Shown here piece by piece: positions 36,386-44,032 of a stretch of 64,000 nucleotides of DNA; position 1 is the stretch's first letter, and each line of letters opens with the position of its first letter. Source of the DNA: Arthrobacter sp. QXT-31 (GTDB lineage Bacteria; Actinomycetota; Actinomycetes; Actinomycetales; Micrococcaceae). The DNA lies in contig NZ_CP019304.1 in assembly GCF_001969265.1 (NCBI RefSeq), positions 1,984,001 through 2,048,000 of the forward strand. The letters run 5' to 3'. The notes under the pieces were generated by a model. The model made no database searches. It was not told where the DNA came from and saw only the letters and a list, made by a program, of their open reading frames with translations. Made by a program: the position numbers and the translations under genes.

Positions 36386-37396
36386 TCAGGCGGGTGCGGA
36401 CGTGCTGCGCCGCACCACGAGCTCGGGCTCCACCACGGTGGTGCTCACCGTGTCACCGTTCGCGATGGCGTTCAGCATCAGGTCCATGCAGCGCCTGCCC
36501 AGCTCCTCGAAGTCCTGGCGCACGGTGGTAAGCGGCGGGGTGAAGTAGCCCGACTCCGGCTGGTCATCGAAGCCCACCACGGAGACGTCCTCGGGAACCC
36601 TGACGCCGGCCTCGTTGAAGGCCCGGAGCAGGCCCAGGGACATCTGGTCGTTGCCCACGAACAGTGCGGTGGCGGCCCGCTCGGCGGCAAGCTTCCGGCC
36701 GATCTCATAGCCGCTGCCCGCGCTCCAGTCCCCCTCGACCACCAGGCTGTCGTCCAGTCCCGCCGAGCGCAGCGCAGCACTCCAGCCCTCGGCGCGCGCC
36801 ACCGCATCGATCCAGTCCTGCGGGCCGGCTATGTGCCCGATCCGCCGGTGCCCCTGTTCGATCAGGTGCCCGACGGCGAGCTCGGCTCCCCGCTTCTGGT
36901 CCACCATGGCACCGCTTACCGCCTCACTGCCCAGGGAACCCACAGCCACCACGGGAACGCCCGGGTTCAGCTCGGCCAGGGCCAGGAGTGTCTCCGAATG
37001 CGGCACGATCACCACGATGCCATCCACGGACTGGTCGAGGAAGTGCCGGATGGCGTCGAAGATCGCTTCCCGGTTCACCGAGCGGAGGGCTGCGATGCTG
37101 ACGAAGTAGCCGGCGTCGCGCGCGGCCTGCTCAACCCCCAGCAGCGTGTTGGCGGGACCGTACTGCGACAGCTCGCTGCCGAGCACTCCGATGGTCTGCG
37201 ACTTGCGGGTGACCAGGCTCCGGGCTGCGGTGTTGCGGCGGTAGCCCAGCTCGGCAATGGCGGCCTCCACGCGCTCGCGCGTGGCCTTGCTGACATTGGG
37301 GTGGTTGTTGATCACCCGGGAGACGGTCTGGTGCGAGACTCCCGCGCGTTCCGCCACATCCTCAAGCCGGGGCATCCGGCCGCTGCTTTTTGCCAT
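36386..37396 (-). CDS. LacI family transcriptional regulator (copy 2, upstream of araB)
   Basis: Regulator of 336 residues starting MAKSSGRMPRLEDVAERAGV, with recognition helix SHQTVSRVINNHPNVSKATR and hinge RSLVTRKSQTIGVLGS. The effector domain has SVDGIVVIVPHSETLL and VPEDVSVVGFDDQPESGYF. It is closely similar to copy 1 throughout and is probably the local arabinose repressor. The longer frame to 37609 enters the divergent gene and is rejected. ATG 37396 lacks a ribosome site; CACAAT lies six bases upstream, so a leaderless transcript is possible. araB starts 110 bp downstream. Confidence 0.92.
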   Translation of the reverse strand: MAKSSGRMPRLEDVAERAGVSHQTVSRVINNHPNVSKATRERVEAAIAELGYRRNTAARSLVTRKSQTIGVLGSELSQYGPANTLLGVEQAARDAGYFVSIAALRSVNREAIFDAIRHFLDQSVDGIVVIVPHSETLLALAELNPGVPVVAVGSLGSEAVSGAMVDQKRGAELAVGHLIEQGHRRIGHIAGPQDWIDAVARAEGWSAALRSAGLDDSLVVEGDWSAGSGYEIGRKLAAERAATALFVGNDQMSLGLLRAFNEAGVRVPEDVSVVGFDDQPESGYFTPPLTTVRQDFEELGRRCMDLMLNAIANGDTVSTTVVEPELVVRRSTSAPA

Positions 37397-37494
37397 GGGG
37401 TAATTGTGCGTGACCCGCAGCCATCTGCACGAATGGACCCGGCGCCAACCGACGCGGCCGGACGTAAACTGATGGGAGCAAAGGAGCGCTGGCG

Positions 37495-39108
37495 ATGGAC
37501 GGCAAAGTTCATCATTCGGGGGGCGGATCATCCGCACGGCACATGCTGACGGGCCTGCTGCTTCTGCTCGCTCTTTTCGCCGGCTATCTGACAGGGGCAG
37601 CCCCGGCACGCGCTGTATCGCTCAACGGCCACGATATCTCCTGGCCCCAATGCCCGACGGCGGTGGGCGGCTTTGGCCTGCCGCTGCCGCCGGCGTCGTC
37701 CCAGTTCGTGATTATCGGACTGACGAAGGGGTTGCCCTTCACCGAGAACCCGTGCCTGGCCAGCCAGGTTGCATGGGCGGCCAACAACCGCAAGCCGGCG
37801 CAGGCGTACACCATGGCCGCCTTCCCTACCGCCGCGCAGCTCACCACCTACCGGGCCCAAGGGCCGTGGTCCGCAGCCACCCGGGCGGGGCAGCTGTCCA
37901 ATGTCGGCTATGCGGAAGCCAAGTTCGCCGCGGCGAGCCTGGCGCGGGTCGGGTTCGCACCGCGCGTGGTGTGGATCGACGTCGAGCCCCGCCCCGCCCA
38001 GCCGTGGCCAACCGCGAGCGCGGCCCAGCAGCGCGAAAACCGGTACATCATCGAGGGCCTGATGCGCGGGCTGCGCGATTCCGGCTACTCGTACGGCCTG
38101 TACTCGTTCGCTTCGGGCTGGGCCAGCATCACCGGTTCCTGGCGGCTCTCCGGCGTCCCGGTATGGGCCACCGCCGGCCGGCTGGATTTCCCCGGCGAAG
38201 CCCAGAACCTTTGCCGCACGGCCAGCTTCTCCGGTGGCCGCGTGTACATTTCCCAGTGGTACGACGACGTCCGCGACTACGACCTGACCTGCGACCCCTA
38301 CGCCTTCACTCCCCTGCCCGTTCCGGCATCCACCCTGTCCCGCTCGACGGCCGACTTCAACGGCGACTGGAACACCGACATCCTGGCCCGCGTAACGGCG
38401 ACCGCCGAGCTGCGGCTGTACCCGGGGAACGGCCGCGGAGGCAGGCTGCCAGGCGTGCGCATCGGCACCGGCTGGAACGGGTTCAGCGCCCTTGAAACGC
38501 CCGGCGACTTCAACGGCGACGGCCCCCAGGACGTCTTCGCCCGGGAGTCCGCCACCGGCCAGCTGTGGATGTACCGCGGCAACGGCACCGGCGGGTTCCT
38601 CCCCCGGATCCGGATCGGCACCGGCTGGAACAGCTTCAGCGCAATCATCGGCCCCGGTGATTTCAGCGGCGACCAGCGCGTGGACATCCTCGCCCGCGAG
38701 TCTGCCACCGGCGTCCTCTGGCTCTACCGCGGCAACGGCACCGGCGGGTTCCTGCCGCGGGTCCGCGTCGGTTCCGGCTGGAACGCCTTCAACGCCCTGG
38801 TGGGACCGGCCGACATGAACGGCGACGGGGCCGCCGATGTGCTGGCGCGGGAGGCGGCCACCGGCGTCCTGTGGCTTTACCGCGGCAGCGGCACGGGCGG
38901 GTGGCTCCCCCGCATCCGGGTGGGCGCGGGCTGGAACGCGATGACCGCCGTCGTAAGCTCCGGTGACTTCAACGGCGACCGCAACCCGGACCTGCTGGCA
39001 CGGGACACCGCCGGTGTCCTGTGGCTTTACCCCGGGCTCGGGACGGGGCAGTTCGCCTCCCGGGTGCGCATCAGTGCCGGCTGGAACGGGCTCGCCCCGC
39101 TCTTCTAG
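37495..39108 (+). CDS. Secreted protein: GH25-like/DUF1906-type domain plus five FG-GAP repeats
   Basis: Extracellular protein of 537 residues. A signal peptide (MLTGLLLLLALFAGYLTG, cleavage near APARA) leads to a barrel-like domain with GHDISWPQCP, RVVWIDVEPRP, YGLYSFASGWASI and VYISQWYDD, resembling GH25-type cell-wall lytic folds in which Asp/Glu are catalytic. Residues 283-537 hold five units of about 51 residues, each with a calcium-type loop such as DFNGDGPQDV and ending RIGTGWN. A beta-propeller-like adhesion or carbohydrate-binding module is likely. AAAGGAG precedes ATG 37495. The lytic activity is inference. Confidence 0.82.
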   Translation: MDGKVHHSGGGSSARHMLTGLLLLLALFAGYLTGAAPARAVSLNGHDISWPQCPTAVGGFGLPLPPASSQFVIIGLTKGLPFTENPCLASQVAWAANNRKPAQAYTMAAFPTAAQLTTYRAQGPWSAATRAGQLSNVGYAEAKFAAASLARVGFAPRVVWIDVEPRPAQPWPTASAAQQRENRYIIEGLMRGLRDSGYSYGLYSFASGWASITGSWRLSGVPVWATAGRLDFPGEAQNLCRTASFSGGRVYISQWYDDVRDYDLTCDPYAFTPLPVPASTLSRSTADFNGDWNTDILARVTATAELRLYPGNGRGGRLPGVRIGTGWNGFSALETPGDFNGDGPQDVFARESATGQLWMYRGNGTGGFLPRIRIGTGWNSFSAIIGPGDFSGDQRVDILARESATGVLWLYRGNGTGGFLPRVRVGSGWNAFNALVGPADMNGDGAADVLAREAATGVLWLYRGSGTGGWLPRIRVGAGWNAMTAVVSSGDFNGDRNPDLLARDTAGVLWLYPGLGTGQFASRVRISAGWNGLAPLF

Positions 39109-39245
39109 CCCGGTTTCGCCCCTTGCCACCATCTCAATGAGGGGGCGTGCGCCTAAAACACCCAACGTTTTTCCAAGCCACCGCCCCCACTGTAGTTGCG
39201 CGGGGCAACAACAAGAGCAGACCGCCCCGAAGGAGGCGAAGACCC

Positions 39246-41453
39246 ATGCCAGAACAATCGGGAAGCAGGAACAACGTGTCCCGCCGCACCCTGTTGCGGC
39301 TCGGCGCGGCCGGAGGTGCCGGCGCGGCCGTCGTCGCCGCCGAGGGCTGGGCCGGTCCGCTGCTCGCGCAGAAGGGACTCCTTTCGCCCGACGGCGCGTT
39401 CGCCGCCTCGTCCACCGCCCTGGGCGACCTGCTGTTCTACATCGAGGCATTCCCCACGAGCCCGCTGATCCTGTCGCCGTTCAAGGACCAGTTGCCCGTC
39501 CCCAGGGCCCTGGCCCCGGTGCCGGCCGTAGGTGACGGCATCACCAAGGGCTACACCGAGTGGAATGATCCTCCGGGCCCGGGGCAGGGACAGCAGAGTT
39601 CCTTCAAGAATGAGCAGCACCAGATCTGGCCTTCCAAGCTGAACTACCCGGACCCGCTTGTCTACAAAATCGACCTGCTCCTGCGGCAGCATGCGTTCAC
39701 CACCTCGCAGGTCCTGCCGATCGACGCGAACGGCAGGCCCACGATCTCGTTCGACGAGAAGCGCAAGACGTACCCGGCCGGCACCAGGCGCACGCTGCCG
39801 CTCAGCACGATCTACGGGTTCAACGGCACCTTTCCCGGCCCGATGATCAACGCCGAGTACGGCAAGCCCGTCCTGGTGCGGTTGGAGAACCGCCTCGACG
39901 AGAACCCGCTGAACCTGGACCGCCAGGACTTCGGCTCGCCGGACTGGTCCTTCCTGACCCACCTGCATAACGGCCACACCGCACCGGAAAGCGACGGCAA
40001 CCCGCACTACTCCATGGTGAACGGCCCCAAGTACGAGGGGTACCTGCCAAAGACCTTCTGCGACAACCTGTACCTGAACTGGCCCGCCGGGAACGATGAC
40101 CGTGAAAAGCAAAGCTTCTTCTGGTTCCACGACCACCGGATGGACCACACCGGCTCGAACGTCTACAAGGGCATGGTGGGCCTGTACCCGATCTACGATC
40201 CCAAGAACGGCCTGGACATGGGCAACGAGCGCCAGGGCCTGCGGCTGCCAGGGGTCCGGAAGGACAACCCGGACGGGTCCTTCGACGTGGACTACGACAT
40301 CCCGCTGGCGATCTTCGACTGCCGGCTCGACGACGGCGTCACCATGCACCAGGACATCCACGACGTGCAGAAGGAGTTCCCGGACGCCAAGAATCCGGCC
40401 AAGCACCCGGAGTGGTGGGGCAAGACCTTCTACAAGCACTTTCCCAACCACGGGTTCGTGGGCGACATCTTCACGGTGAACGGCACGGCCTTCCCGGTGC
40501 TGGAGGTGAAGCGGCGCAAGTACCGCTTCCGGTTCCTGGACGCCTCAGTGGCGCGCATCTACGAGTTCAAGCTGATGAGCTCCACGAAGGGCCCCAGGAC
40601 GTCGGCGTCACTGGGCTACAAGGGTGATGAGCTCGAGGGGCAGTACCGCATCCCGGACGCGCAGCAGTGCATGCAGTTCACCCAGATCGCGTCCGACGGC
40701 GGGTTGCTGCCGTTCCCGATCGAGCGCGATTCCTTTGAGCTGTGGCCCGCCAAGAGACGCGAAGTGGTGGTCGACTTCAGCCGTTACCAGGACGGCACCC
40801 CCACCACTAAAGGTGACGTCATCTACCTCACCAACGTGATGAAGATGCCCAACGGGCGGATGTGGTCCAACTCGTCCCGCTTCTCTCCGGACCCGAACTA
40901 CAAGGTGCCGGTCCTGAAGATCGTGATCGGCGACGACGCCCCCGACAACAGCCAGATCCCGGTGAAGATGCGCGACCTGCCGCCGCTGCCGGGCAACTGG
41001 CAGACCCTGCTGGACAACCGGCTGATCTTCGAGGTTGAGCGCGGCTCGGGCGGCGGCGAAACGGAATGGCTCATCAACGGCAAGCCCTTCGTGCCGGACA
41101 CGGTGGCGACAAGTTTGAAGAACCGGGCCGGCCGCTCCCCTCTGGCGCAGCAGCGGAAGGGCAGTTTCAACCTCTGGGAGATCCGCAACGGCGGCGGCGG
41201 CTGGGTCCATCCCTTCCACCTGCACATGGAGGAGCACCGCACCGTCATGCGGAACGGCCGGGACGTGACCAGGGGCGGCGACAAGGCCCATCCGGACGAT
41301 GTCTCCCGTGAGGACCTGGTGGCCCTGGATCCCGGCGAGTCGGTGATCATCTACCGCGGCTTCCGGGACTTCGTGGGCCCGTATGTGGCCCACTGCCACA
41401 ACCTTGCCCACGAGGACCACGCCATGATGTTCGGCTGGGAGATCACGCCATGA
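39246..41453 (+). CDS. TAT-exported multicopper oxidase (CotA/phenoxazinone synthase/bilirubin oxidase-like)
   Basis: Protein of 735 residues. The twin-arginine signal is SRRTLLRLGAAGG. Four copper motifs are intact: HLHNGH near residue 239, WFHDHRMDH near 293, HPFHLHMEEH near 655 and HCHNLAHEDHAMM near 716 (type 1 Cys, His and Met). It is longer than typical CotA (about 510), with an N-terminal extension and inserts. Likely activity is oxidation of phenols, bilirubin-type compounds or Cu/Mn at the cell surface with O2. AAGGAGG precedes ATG 39246. The stop overlaps the next membrane protein gene by four bases. Confidence 0.93.
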   Translation: MPEQSGSRNNVSRRTLLRLGAAGGAGAAVVAAEGWAGPLLAQKGLLSPDGAFAASSTALGDLLFYIEAFPTSPLILSPFKDQLPVPRALAPVPAVGDGITKGYTEWNDPPGPGQGQQSSFKNEQHQIWPSKLNYPDPLVYKIDLLLRQHAFTTSQVLPIDANGRPTISFDEKRKTYPAGTRRTLPLSTIYGFNGTFPGPMINAEYGKPVLVRLENRLDENPLNLDRQDFGSPDWSFLTHLHNGHTAPESDGNPHYSMVNGPKYEGYLPKTFCDNLYLNWPAGNDDREKQSFFWFHDHRMDHTGSNVYKGMVGLYPIYDPKNGLDMGNERQGLRLPGVRKDNPDGSFDVDYDIPLAIFDCRLDDGVTMHQDIHDVQKEFPDAKNPAKHPEWWGKTFYKHFPNHGFVGDIFTVNGTAFPVLEVKRRKYRFRFLDASVARIYEFKLMSSTKGPRTSASLGYKGDELEGQYRIPDAQQCMQFTQIASDGGLLPFPIERDSFELWPAKRREVVVDFSRYQDGTPTTKGDVIYLTNVMKMPNGRMWSNSSRFSPDPNYKVPVLKIVIGDDAPDNSQIPVKMRDLPPLPGNWQTLLDNRLIFEVERGSGGGETEWLINGKPFVPDTVATSLKNRAGRSPLAQQRKGSFNLWEIRNGGGGWVHPFHLHMEEHRTVMRNGRDVTRGGDKAHPDDVSREDLVALDPGESVIIYRGFRDFVGPYVAHCHNLAHEDHAMMFGWEITP

Positions 41454-42538
41454 CGGCGGTCCCGTGGCGAACGGTCATCCCGCTGGCGGCGATGATGGCC
41501 TACGCCGACGGGTTCTGGATCGTCTCACTCAGGGGCGCCGTGGGGGCCATCGAACGCACCCAGGAGCCCTTTGTGAGCTGGCTCCGGGAGTCAACCGCGC
41601 TGCTCCCGGTGTTTGTCCTGGCGGTCATCGCGGCCCTGACGCTGGCGCTGCGCTGGTTCGGGCCGGTGTTGTCGGGCAGGAAGGCCTTCTGCACGGCTGC
41701 GTTGCTGGTTGCCGCGGCCGGCACCCTGGCCGGAACGCTCACGCTGGCTGCAAGTGAAGCCTGGGACTACGCCCTGCAGCACGAGCTGATGGGCACCATG
41801 CACCATGCGGGCTCCGGACAGTCTGTGGAACAGCTAAACCAGGCGTCGCTGGGACTGCAGCTGGCCGCTCTGGGCTATGGCGCCGGCCTGCTCCTGGCCA
41901 CCAACCTCGTGGTCACCGGCTGGACGGTGGCGATCCTGGGCGGGCGGCTGGACGTCAGCCGCCCGCCGAAGGCGGCCCCTCACCGCACCCGCCTTGCGCG
42001 GATCGCAGGCATGGACCTCAGGCAGACGCTGGCGGCGGTGGCACTGTTTGGCTGTGCTGCCATCCACCTCGCGGTCATCCCGGGCCACCTCGACCACTGG
42101 GTGGTCGCCAGTGCTTTCTTCCTCGCCCTGGCGCTGGCGGAGGTAGTGGGCGGCGTCCTGCTCCTCGGCCGGCCCGGCCGGAACGTCCTGGTTGCTGTCG
42201 CCGCCGCCTGCGTGGTTCCGCTCGCGCTGTGGCTGTGGTCCCGGACCTCGGGGCTGCCGGTCGGGCCCAACCCCGGCACGGCGGAACCCGTGGGCCTGGC
42301 TGACGTGGCCGCGGGACTCCTGGAACTTGGCACCCTGGTGATCGCCGTCGTCCTGTTTCGCAGCAGGCACCGGGGAACAGCCGGGACGGAGAGGCGGACA
42401 GCGGCGTCGGCCCACGTCCGTGCACTCGCAGTGGTGGGCGCCGTCGCCATCGGATCCCTGGGCGTAGCCGGTGCCGTTCCCGGGTGGCTTGGCGACGTTG
42501 GCACCCCGGGGAACACCACGCACGGCATCCCCCATTAG
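41450..42538 (+). CDS. Membrane protein of unknown function coupled to the multicopper oxidase
   Basis: Protein of 362 residues with about eight to nine hydrophobic helices and no recognised family. His and Met residues cluster in a loop near residues 113-120 (HELMGTMHH) and at the C-terminus (HGIPH), which might bind copper. It starts at ATG 41450 overlapping the oxidase stop, so the two are made together. It could anchor the oxidase, carry electrons or handle copper; this is inference from position only. Confidence 0.75.
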   Translation: MTAVPWRTVIPLAAMMAYADGFWIVSLRGAVGAIERTQEPFVSWLRESTALLPVFVLAVIAALTLALRWFGPVLSGRKAFCTAALLVAAAGTLAGTLTLAASEAWDYALQHELMGTMHHAGSGQSVEQLNQASLGLQLAALGYGAGLLLATNLVVTGWTVAILGGRLDVSRPPKAAPHRTRLARIAGMDLRQTLAAVALFGCAAIHLAVIPGHLDHWVVASAFFLALALAEVVGGVLLLGRPGRNVLVAVAAACVVPLALWLWSRTSGLPVGPNPGTAEPVGLADVAAGLLELGTLVIAVVLFRSRHRGTAGTERRTAASAHVRALAVVGAVAIGSLGVAGAVPGWLGDVGTPGNTTHGIPH

Positions 42539-42561
42539 GGCTATTTCACTGCACAGCTGAC

Positions 42562-42602
42562 ACGGCGACGGCGGTCCTTTTCCGGGGGGTCGCCGTCGCC
42601 GT
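42562..42602 (+). terminator. Hairpin after the multicopper oxidase operon
   Basis: Perfect 12-bp stem ACGGCGACGGCG / CGCCGTCGCCGT with a 17-nt loop, 24 bp after the stop. No clear U-tract. Confidence 0.65.
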
Positions 42603-42608
42603 TGTGGC

Positions 42609-42646
42609 GAGAAATTCTGGTAACAGGCAATTTACATTCCTGAAAC
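42609..42646 (+). promoter_or_regulatory. GlnR-like box upstream of amt
   Basis: Four pentamers are spaced by six bases: GAGAA, GTAAC, TTTAC, GAAAC. This follows the a1-b1-a2-b2 layout of actinobacterial GlnR sites (GTnAC / GAAAC); the last is perfect and the first is weak. It lies about 100 bp before an ammonium transporter, a classic GlnR target. Confidence 0.5.
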
Positions 42647-42742
42647 CTAAGGCTGTTTCCGGAGTCCTATGTTGTGGAGACTAACGGCATTCGTCAGGTC
42701 TCAGCAAAATGCCACCCACCGATTTTTTGAGTGGAGTTCGAA

Positions 42743-44032
42743 ATGAACGCTGGAGATGTTGCCTGGATCCTCGCAAGTTCTGCACTGGTGTGCATGATGA
42801 TTCCCGCCCTGGCCCTCTTCTATGGAGGCATGGTGGGTTCGCGCCGGATCCTGAACATGATGATGATGTGCTTCGGCGGGGCCAGCCTGGTGGCCGTGCT
42901 GTGGGCACTGTTCGGTTACTCGCTGGCCTTTGGCAATTCCGTGAACGGACTGGGCCTGATCGGGGACATCACGCAGTACGCGGGCCTGGAGCCAATGCTG
43001 AAGGACAATCCCGACGCCGCCCTGCCGGCGGCGCTGTTTACGGCCTTCCAGCTGTTTTTCGCGTGCGTCACCACCGCGCTGGTGGCCGGGGCGGCCGCCG
43101 GCCGGATGAAGTTTGGTGCCTGGATGGTGTTCGCAGGGGTGTGGGCCACACTGGTGTACTTCCCCATCGCCCACTGGGTCTTCGCGTTTAGCTCCGCGGA
43201 CGGCTCGGTGGCGGGCGGCTGGATCGCCAGCGGTATTAAGGCCATCGACTTCGCCGGCGGAACCGCCGTGCACATGAACGCGGGCGCCGCCGCCCTCGCC
43301 CTCGCGCTGGTGCTCGGCCGCAGCTCCGGCTGGCCGAAGATGGAGCATACCAAGCCGCACAGCCGGCCCCTGGTGCTGGTGGGCGCCGGCCTGCTCTGGG
43401 TCGGCTGGTTCGGGTTCAACGCCGGATCCGCACTGACCGCGGGCCACTCGGCGTCGGTGGTGTTCCTCAACACGGCCGTGGCTGCAGCCGCCGGCCTGCT
43501 CGCCTGGGCACTCGTGGAACGGATCCGGCACGGCGCCACCACCAGCATGGGTGCGGCCTCAGGCCTCGTCTCCGCCCTCGTGGCCATCACCCCCGCCTGC
43601 GGCGCGGTCAGCCCGCTTGGCGCCGTGGCCATCGGCGCCATCGCCGGCGCTGTCTGCTCGCTGGCTATCGAGTGGAAGTTCCGCCTGGGCTTCGACGACT
43701 CACTCGACGTGGTGGGCGTGCACCTGGTGGGCGGCATCATCGGCACGCTCCTGATCGGCATCTTCGCCACCAGCAGCGCCCCGAACGGGGTCAGCGGCCT
43801 GCTGTACGGCGGCGGGCTGCAGCAGTTGGGCATCCAGTCACTCGCGACCGTTGCCGTGCTGGCCTACTCCTTCGGCCTGACCTGGGTGATCGCCAAGGTG
43901 GTTGACATGGCCATGGGCCTGCGCATCCACGAAGCCGACGAACTCCGCGGCATCGACATCGCGGCCCACTCCGAATTGGCCTACCTCACAGATGAGGACC
44001 CCGTAAACCTCGGTTCCTCACCCCGGACCTGA
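42743..44032 (+). CDS. amt: Ammonium transporter (Amt/MEP family)
   Basis: Membrane protein of 429 residues with 11 helices. It begins NAGDVAWILASSALVCMMIP and contains ALFYGGMVGSRR, DFAGGTAVHMNAGAAALAL with the first channel His, and GVHLVGGIIGTLLIG with the second. It conducts ammonium or ammonia into the cell. ATG 42743 has GGAG seven bases upstream; GTG 42731 is less likely. No glnK follows, unlike many amtB loci. The last 52 bases overlap the end of the convergent FAD-GNAT gene. Confidence 0.95.
   Translation: MNAGDVAWILASSALVCMMIPALALFYGGMVGSRRILNMMMMCFGGASLVAVLWALFGYSLAFGNSVNGLGLIGDITQYAGLEPMLKDNPDAALPAALFTAFQLFFACVTTALVAGAAAGRMKFGAWMVFAGVWATLVYFPIAHWVFAFSSADGSVAGGWIASGIKAIDFAGGTAVHMNAGAAALALALVLGRSSGWPKMEHTKPHSRPLVLVGAGLLWVGWFGFNAGSALTAGHSASVVFLNTAVAAAAGLLAWALVERIRHGATTSMGAASGLVSALVAITPACGAVSPLGAVAIGAIAGAVCSLAIEWKFRLGFDDSLDVVGVHLVGGIIGTLLIGIFATSSAPNGVSGLLYGGGLQQLGIQSLATVAVLAYSFGLTWVIAKVVDMAMGLRIHEADELRGIDIAAHSELAYLTDEDPVNLGSSPRT

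Noticed and set aside
38340..39100. Possible CRISPR or tandem DNA repeat
   Set aside because: The regular units of about 153 bp encode the FG-GAP protein repeats and are diverged at DNA level; there are no spacers.
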